From Entrophospora sp. SA101 (Eukaryota > Glomeromycota > Glomeromycetes > Entrophosporales > Entrophosporaceae): a stretch of DNA of 25,601 bases. Numbering within the stretch: the stretch's first letter is position 1; each line of letters begins with the position of its first letter. Positions 19,420-25,601 of the stretch are shown here, one piece after another. Location of the stretch: NCBI GenBank assembly GCA_958430865.1, contig CAUDNR010004444.1, positions 1 through 25,601 of the forward strand, in the 5' to 3' direction. The translations under genes and the position numbers were made by a program. The notes under the pieces were generated by a model. The model was given only the letters and a program-made list of their open reading frames with translations, was not told the DNA's origin and did not search any database.

Positions 19420-22400
19420 ATGACCGATCGCAACGAGACGGCCACCGAAGAACAAAATACAAATAAACAAAGCTTTACAACTTGTGCGAAATGCGGACTT
19501 ATGATTGTAGGTCAATTTGTGAGGGCTTTGGAAGGAACTTATCATTTAGATTGCTTTAAATGTCAGGTAGCGTTGAACTATTATTTCAACTTTTGAAGTA
19601 GAAATTCTGATCATTAAAAAAAAATTTTTTTAGCTTAATTAATTAATTAATTAATTAATTGATATTCTGTGTTTATAGGATTGCGGGGCTATAGTTGCAG
19701 CAAAATTTTTCCCAATGGATGACAAAGATGGGAAACAATATCCATTATGTGAGCGTGATTACTTTGCACGTTTAAATCTCATCTGTGAAAAGTGCGGTGG
19801 AGCTCTTAGAGGCTCTTACATCACAGCGCTTGAAAAAAAATATCACATTGAACATTTTACTTGTTCTGCTTGCCCAACATTATTTGGCCCACAAGATTCA
19901 TATTATGAACACGATAGTCAAGTATATTGTCATTATCATTATTCAACTAGGTTTGCAGTAAAGTGTACTGGATGCCAGACTGCTATATTAAAACAATTTG
20001 TAGAAATAAATCGTAATAGCATTGATGAGCATTGGCATCCTGAATGCTACATGATTCACAAGGTAAGAATGCTTAAATCAATGATTATAGTAATTTTTGG
20101 TTTTATAACTTTTGAATTTGATTAATGAATAATAATTTTTTGTTACAATTTAAGTTTTGGAATGTTAAACTTGCCACACATTTAGATGAAAAAACTGAAT
20201 TACAAGGTGATAATGGTAAGAAAAAAGAGAAATAATATTTATAGATTTTATTATATAATATTTATTTAAAGGAATTTCTCTCATTGTTTAATAAACATAT
20301 ATATTTTGTAGAACAAGATGAACAACAAAAACAACTTCAGGTAGACGTCAGCATAACACCAGAGGAGTTGAAACAACAACAAAAGTCAATGGAAGAAAAA
20401 GTTTACAAGATATGGACAGTACTTTCCGCTTTTGAGGAAATGTCAGCTGCTTGTATTTCAGACATGCTACTTCATGTATCGAATGGATCATATCTTGATG
20501 GTGTTAAGATGGCTGATAAATTTATAAGTCATGTAGATATTTTATTTTCTGCAATTGATGAATTAGAAATGCAATCAATACAAGCAAGTGGGCAAGGTAT
20601 GCAGTTAATTTATTATTTGCTCAAGTCGCTGGTATAATAATTTATATGTTTTTTAGGAAGGATAAATAATTTAATTAATATTAATATTACTTTATATTTT
20701 AAAGGTTTACAGCATAATCGTGAAGCTAAAATGCTTTGTAAAAAAATAGTCAATTTTTTTTCATTATTATCACACACTCAAGAAACAGGTGTCAGAAAAC
20801 TTGGTATTACACAAGAATTATTATCACTTGTAACAGGCTTAGCACATTATTTAAAAATATTAATTAGGATAGCTTTAACTAGTGCTTTAAAATTGGTAAT
20901 TATTTTTCCAATATAATATACTTTAGATTAAAATAAAGTCATATCCTAACATATATATATATATTAGGAAAGAGATTTTGATAATAAGGTAGCCATAGAA
21001 AAATTTTTAAATAAGCTTCATGAGCTTACCAAAAATTTAAGTCAAGGGCGAGAATCAACAATTGATAGTGAAGTCACTTCTGATCTATGTCATTCATGTC
21101 GGGTCACTGTAGAAGAGGAGTGTTACAAGTATGGACAACATCGTTGGCATATTGGGTGCTTGAGATGTTCAAATTGTTCAAAAGAGTTACGTTCTGTATA
21201 TCAAGAAGCCACATTCAATGAAACACATGGGTCAGCGTATTGTCCAAATTGTTCCAAGGAGCCAGCATCTGTTGGATTCGAACATGTTACACAGTTAGAG
21301 CAGTACACCTATTTGTTACGTGTTGCTTTATCTAGACTTTATAATTTGCTTAGAAGAAAAGGTATTGTTGTTGTTATTGTTGTTATTGTTGTTGTTGTTG
21401 TTGTTTTTGTTGTTGTTTATGATTATTATTACTAAAATAATTTTTTTTAAACAAAATAAAGAGGAACATAGTTTGTCTGATAGTGATGATAGTCGTGGCC
21501 GTAAAACTGATAAGGAGAAATCAGAGCTTGTTCGTAAAGATTCCAGGTCAAAATCTTATTCGAGCGGGGATAAAAAATATGAATCAATTAGCACAAATGA
21601 TATAAAGCGTATGAAATCTATTCATATGGATCGTAAAATGTCAACTTCAGCAAAAGTTCCAAAACGATTTGTAGTGAATGAGAGCCAACATGGGTCTGAT
21701 GAAGTAACCAAGGATAAACTGGTCAGATCACCTTCACAACGACATGTAAAGGTCACAGAGGATAAAGTTCCAGATCCTGAGATAGCAGACAATCAGCTAA
21801 ATTTTGATACAGGTAAAGTTGCTATTACACTAGGTGATATTTCAGAATTGGCAGCAGCTGAAATGAACGCATCATCATCAGATTCAACACTAGCACAAAA
21901 AGCAAAAAAAAATTTCAAAGATTCAACAACAACAAAATCATATTTTTCAGAACTTTCAGCATTAGAATATTTTATTGTAAAGCACGTGGCAGTTCTCATG
22001 ATGCAGCAATATTTGAAAGATTATTTCACATCAGAGGAATTACTAGATCTTATTGAACCAAAAAAGACAACACTATGGTCAAAGTTTGTTACATCAATTA
22101 AACCAACCGAGAAAAAACCAGTCAAAAAGAAAGGTAGGTAATTATTAAAAAGAAAAAGAAAAAGAAAAAGAAAAATGGTTATTTGTAGTTGTTATCATAA
22201 TCATTATTGTTAATATTGAAATTTAGAAAATAGTTAGTTTTTACACTTGAAAAGAAATTTTTGTAAATTTATTTATCTGGAGCTTTAGTCTATCATTTTT
22301 AATATAATCATTTCTATTGCAATTAGATTTACAATATATTTCTTTAATATATTTATAATAATCCGCTAATCCATTTATTGCTTAATAATTGGTTTAATAA

Positions 22401-22577
22401 TAATAATCAATAATAGGTACATTTGGTGTACCTCTGGATGTTCTTGTTGAAAAAAATGGATTTGATTCGGTACTTGGTGCAGGACCAGGTCAAATAAAAG
22501 TGCCAAGTTTTGTTGATGATAGTATATCAGCCATGAAAACAATGGGTAATTTATATAATTAAAAAAAGAATTCTCAA

Positions 22578-22645
<68 letters not shown>

Positions 22646-23891
22646 GGATTATTACTTAAATTTATATTTATATATAGATATGTCAGTTGAAGGAATATTT
22701 CGTAAAAATGGAAATATTAGAAGATTAAAAGATCTTAGTGATGTAATTGACAGACATCCTTCTATGGTAAATCTGACAGAAGATAAACCAGTCCAAGTAG
22801 CAGCATTGATGAAAAAATTTTTACGAGAATTGCCAGAACCATTGTTAACATTTAAATTACATAAGCTTTTTATTACTTCACAAAGTAAATTTATATAATT
22901 TTTTTTTTTTTTTTATATTTAATTAAAATTTTCCTTTTAAATTTAATTAAAATTTCTTTTTTTTTTTTTTTAAAAAAAAAAAGAACTTGATAATGAATCA
23001 GATAGAAAGAAAATTTTACATCTTGCATGTTGTCTACTACCAAAAATAAATCGTGATACGATGGAAGTACTCTTCATATTTTTTAAATGGGTAGCATCAT
23101 TTTCCCATGTTGACGAAGAGACAGGTAGTAAAATGGATCTTCATAATCTTGCCACAGTTATAACACCAAATATTCTTTATTCAAAATCAAAAGATCCATC
23201 AAAAGATGAATCATTTTTAGCAATTGAAGCTGTTCATAATTTATTAAAATATCAAGATGAATTTTGGGTGGTAGGTTTTTTTCTTTTCTTTTTTAATTAG
23301 CTGAATAAGCAACAAATTAATTTCTTACAACTATCATTTTCAAAATAAAATAAAATAAAAAAGGTGCCTGATGATTTAATGGCAATTTTAGAAGTTCAAG
23401 ATTTATTTAGTAATCCAGAAGTGCTGACAACAAAAGATATTCTTAAGAGATGTGAAGATTTTGTTAAATCAAAGAAAATGCAAAATCCAATAAGTGAAGT
23501 AGGAGAAAATAAAGTTAGTGGTGGTAGTGGTTATAATAGCTTTAACGGTAATAATACCACCAATAATGGTAGTGTTGGTGTTATGGATAATGGTGTCGGA
23601 GTAGGCGTTGGCATTGTTAGTAATGTTGATCTTATTGCTGGCAATAGTAATAATAATATTATTACTAGCTCTAACGCTAGTAATAGTTCTGGCAGTAGTG
23701 TAAATTCCAGTTCTAACGTATATAATGGAATTAATGGACATCATGATTATAATAATCATAGTCAACAATCAGGGCAAAAGTATGAAATAGTACGTCATCA
23801 GCATCAAAATGCACCTCAACAACGTGATTATGCTGAACCATATCATTCACCCAACCTTGTTAAAGAGAATCCTATTCAAATAAGGCAATAA
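19420..23891 (+). CDS. LRG1: LIM-domain RhoGAP, Lrg1 type
   Basis: Predicted to stimulate GTP hydrolysis by Rho1 and so limit cell-wall synthesis signalling at growing tips, as known for yeast Lrg1 and Neurospora LRG-1. Exons: 19420-19566, 19679-20062, 20155-20215, 20312-20596, 20705-20895, 20968-21361, 21462-22133, 22417-22545, 22678-22884, 22984-23270, 23364-23891; all phases agree, giving 1094 aa. LIM1 uses C22, C25, H42, C45, C48, C51, C73 and D76. LIM2 runs from C85 to H136. A partial LIM3 starts CTGC at about 145 and continues into FWNVKLATHLD. A further LIM lies at about 398-450 (CHSC, HIGCLRCSNC, CPNC). Family-specific motifs follow: VAITLGDISELAAAE and LSALEYFIVKHVAVL. RhoGAP spans about 712-920: GTFGVPLDVLVEKNG, then SVEGIFRKNGNIRRLK with the arginine finger near 763, then LPEPLLTF and NLATVITPNILY. 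The tail is Asn/Ser/Gly-rich. Intron 7 (283 bases) is the longest. Lrg1 is preferred over Rga1/Rga2 because of the extra LIMs and these motifs. Confidence 0.93.
21362..21420 (+). repeat. GTT microsatellite in an intron of the RhoGAP gene
   Basis: A GTT/ATT run starts right at the donor site of the intron 21362-21461. On the plus strand it would read as a run of valines, so a naive gene model may run into the intron. Confidence 0.8.
22147..22176 (+). repeat. AAAAAG microsatellite in intron 7 of the RhoGAP gene
   Basis: About five AAAAAG units just inside the 283-base intron at 22134-22416. The rest of this intron is AT-rich with no hidden exon that I can support. Confidence 0.7.
22578..22645 (+). 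repeat. ATT microsatellite in a RhoGAP intron
   Basis: More than 20 TTA/ATT units fill the middle of the intron 22546-22677, between the exons that encode the two halves of the RhoGAP active-site region. Confidence 0.9.
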
Positions 23892-23935
23892 TATTTAATT
23901 ATTTATGAGTTGCGGGAAAAGAAAAAAAACAAATT

Positions 23936-23986
<51 letters not shown>

Positions 23987-24180
23987 TTATTTATTTATAT
24001 TTGCTTTATAATTAATTAATTAATTAATTTGTATTTCATTCACTCATTCACTCACACTCATTCATTCATTCATTCAATTTCAATTTTTATTTATTGGGTT
24101 TAGGGAAAAAAATATTAAAGAGAAACAAATTCAATTTTCTTATTAATAAGAATTTTTAAATTCCTTTATATTTATTATAT
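23892..24180 (+). repeat. 3' region of the RhoGAP gene with TTTA and CATT runs
   Basis: Directly after the stop codon is a long TTTA run (about 23937-23999), then TTAA units (24010-24029) and a CATT/CACT run (24036-24075). These lie in the likely 3' UTR. There is no gene. Confidence 0.8.
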
Positions 24181-24256
24181 GTTATATTATTCTTTATATA
24201 TCCATTATCTGTTGTTATATTATTCTTTATATATCCATTATCTGTTGTTATATTAT
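24181..24256 (+). repeat. 33-bp tandem repeat, 2.3 copies
   Basis: The unit starting GTTATATTATTCTTTATATA occurs at 24181-24213 and 24214-24246 without change, with ten bases of a third copy after it. The frame reading through it (YYSLYIHYLL twice) is an artefact of the repeat. Confidence 0.9.
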
Positions 24257-24371
24257 ATCATTATTGTTATTATCATTAATATATATATATATTTATGCAT
24301 GAATTTTTATTATTATAGTTATTTATTATACATTTATTACATCTATTTATTGAAAAAAAAAATCAAAAAAA

Positions 24372-24403
<32 letters not shown>

Positions 24404-25499
24404 TATATAATAATATTTAAATATATATTTGCCTATTTATCAAATAAAGCATCAAATATTTATTTAAAAATAAATTTTTATAACTATATGATGAGATCTC
24501 TTTAAATTACATCACCTAATTAACTTATCTATGATGAGGGAACACTTAATGCTATCCATTTGCCTCTATTTTTCAATCAATTCGGTATTGCTTTTTGCAA
24601 CATCCTTGTGCATAACCAATAGTTCTTTAAAATGGAATTAAGTTCTAAATAATTATCAGTCCCATCACTCATTCATTATTTTTAATATAATTTACTGATT
24701 TGATTTTCTCGATAATTACAGTTGGAAGAGCTCATTTTCCTCTTTTGTTTGTTTCTTCCATTTTATGATCTGACCGCTAATTTATTTCGAGTCCCAATAT
24801 AGTGGATTTAGCCAATTAATACCGAATAATAAAATTGTATTAGAAAAGAGAAACAAATTGACCTGAAGTCTTATTATTATTAGAAAATAAATATTTGATT
24901 ATGTTTCTAATACTCTTGTCCACCAATCTGTTATTTTTTCTTGGATGTTTTAGTAGCTTTTGATGACAATTATTATAACTGTTGAAAAAATACTATAAAA
25001 CTGAAGATTTTTTATTTTCCTTGACAACTTTTAAAGGAGTTATGCAATTATCGCTATGCCAGTTTGAACGTTGCTAAAAAAATTTTTTATCTATCTTTGA
25101 ATCATGATTCGCGGTAAAAGTTTGCGTATTTACAAATCTCCATAATTATATTGAACAGTTTTCGATAATGGTTCAAGACCAAATCGTTAACACATTCTTG
25201 ATGCTCAGTATTATGGGTACCGGCAGTATTGGAACTAGTGAAGGGAAGGAGATTGTTTTCGAGTATAATACGCGCAAAAAGTAGATACTGCGCCACATTT
25301 TAAAATTAATGTTAACACACAACAGCATATGGGCCGCCGATACAATCTTGTTAATGGTGTTAGTGAGATTCCACACTTATTATGCAAGATTTAGAAATCT
25401 TTGTAACGTGTTATTAACACAATAACAAGATTTTGTTAAATACATACATATATATATGTGTGTATCACGAATTAAATATTTTGAATGAAAAATAAGTGT
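24257..25499. other. AT-rich intergenic stretch, no gene recognised
   Basis: Holds another TTA run (about 24377-24403), then more complex DNA. Two overlapping minus-strand frames at 25102-25376 have no recognisable family and no gene context. A local rise in CG content near 25320-25350 may be part of a decayed element that continues into the pogo-like piece at the window edge. Confidence 0.35.
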
Positions 25500-25558
25500 G
25501 AACATTATCCACCCGAAAGAATTTATAATATGGATGAAACTGGTCTTTTCTACAGGTT
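25499..25558 (+). pseudogene. pogo/Tigger-like transposase fragment at the window edge
   Basis: The plus strand reads YPPERIYNMDETGLFYR at 25508-25558. IYNMDETG is the strongly conserved block around the first catalytic Asp of pogo/Tigger (DDE_1, CENP-B related) transposases. It is followed by GTTATT, which could be an intron donor or the end of similarity. No helix-turn-helix part is seen upstream. The window ends 43 bases later, so whether the gene is intact cannot be judged. Confidence 0.6.
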
Positions 25559-25601
25559 ATTATTTTTTTCCTAATAAAATCTAAGTTTAATTCTAATAAT
25601 C

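Noticed and set aside
23469..23768. 99-codon minus-strand frame
   Set aside because: Antisense of the Asn/Ser/Gly-rich tail of the LIM-RhoGAP; Ile/Thr/Asn runs only.
24179..24505. 108-codon Tyr/Ile/Leu-rich frame
   Set aside because: Produced by a 33-bp tandem repeat and TTA/TAT microsatellites; not protein-like.
25102..25376. Two overlapping minus-strand frames near the right edge
   Set aside because: No family similarity; they overlap each other in different frames and lie in a likely decayed element.
1..25601. tRNA, rRNA and CRISPR arrays
   Set aside because: I looked for conserved tRNA arms, rRNA cores and regularly spaced repeats and found none. Repeats here are microsatellites, tandem repeats and transposon ends.

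Overview
The window looks like a piece of nuclear genome from an arbuscular mycorrhizal fungus (Glomeromycotina, Rhizophagus-like). The DNA is very AT-rich. Genes are cut by many short GT-AG introns, and the proteins match fungal families (LIM-RhoGAP, DH-BAR RhoGEF, mitochondrial IND1). The intergenic DNA is packed with decayed transposons, MITEs and a broken F-box gene whose style ("LPDSCIKYIFEY... LCLLVNRVW") is typical of the large F-box families of these fungi. The species assignment is inference.

Left part (1-8.3 kb) is a graveyard. A Ty3/gypsy remnant (about 266-1375, Gag zinc knuckle, protease, start of RT) carries a 123-bp MITE. An F-box gene (1750-5496) is broken by three insertions: a 151-bp MITE, a 1294-bp Tc1/mariner element with a dead DD34E transposase, and a second 151-bp copy of the same MITE. 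A minus-strand gene remnant of unknown family (about 7984-6000) is broken by a 212-bp and a 241-bp MITE. Several insertions sit at TA dinucleotides, and in silico removal restores the host reading frame in at least two cases.

Middle part (8.8-15.1 kb) holds two intact genes, placed tail to tail. The plus-strand gene (8806-13261, 14 exons in my model, 1095 aa) encodes a DH-BAR-SH3 Rho/Cdc42 guanine nucleotide exchange factor. The minus-strand gene (15059-13540, 7 exons, 321 aa) encodes the mitochondrial P-loop iron-sulfur protein IND1/NUBPL used to assemble respiratory complex I.

Next come about 4.3 kb (15.1-19.4 kb) of decayed mobile DNA. They contain a Ty3/gypsy RT-RNase H scrap, a C-terminal remnant of a Fanzor/TnpB-type protein, a 205-bp TA-flanked MITE and a locally GC-rich GGAT/ATCC repeat.

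Right part (19.4-25.6 kb) holds an intact LIM-RhoGAP gene of the Lrg1 type (19420-23891, 11 exons, 1094 aa). It is followed by microsatellites and the edge of a pogo/Tigger-like transposase. The RhoGEF and the RhoGAP could act on opposite sides of the same Rho GTPase cycle in hyphal growth; that link is inference from their families and closeness. A recurring signal across the mobile DNA is loss of CpG (CG to TG or CA), which suggests decay of methylated cytosines.
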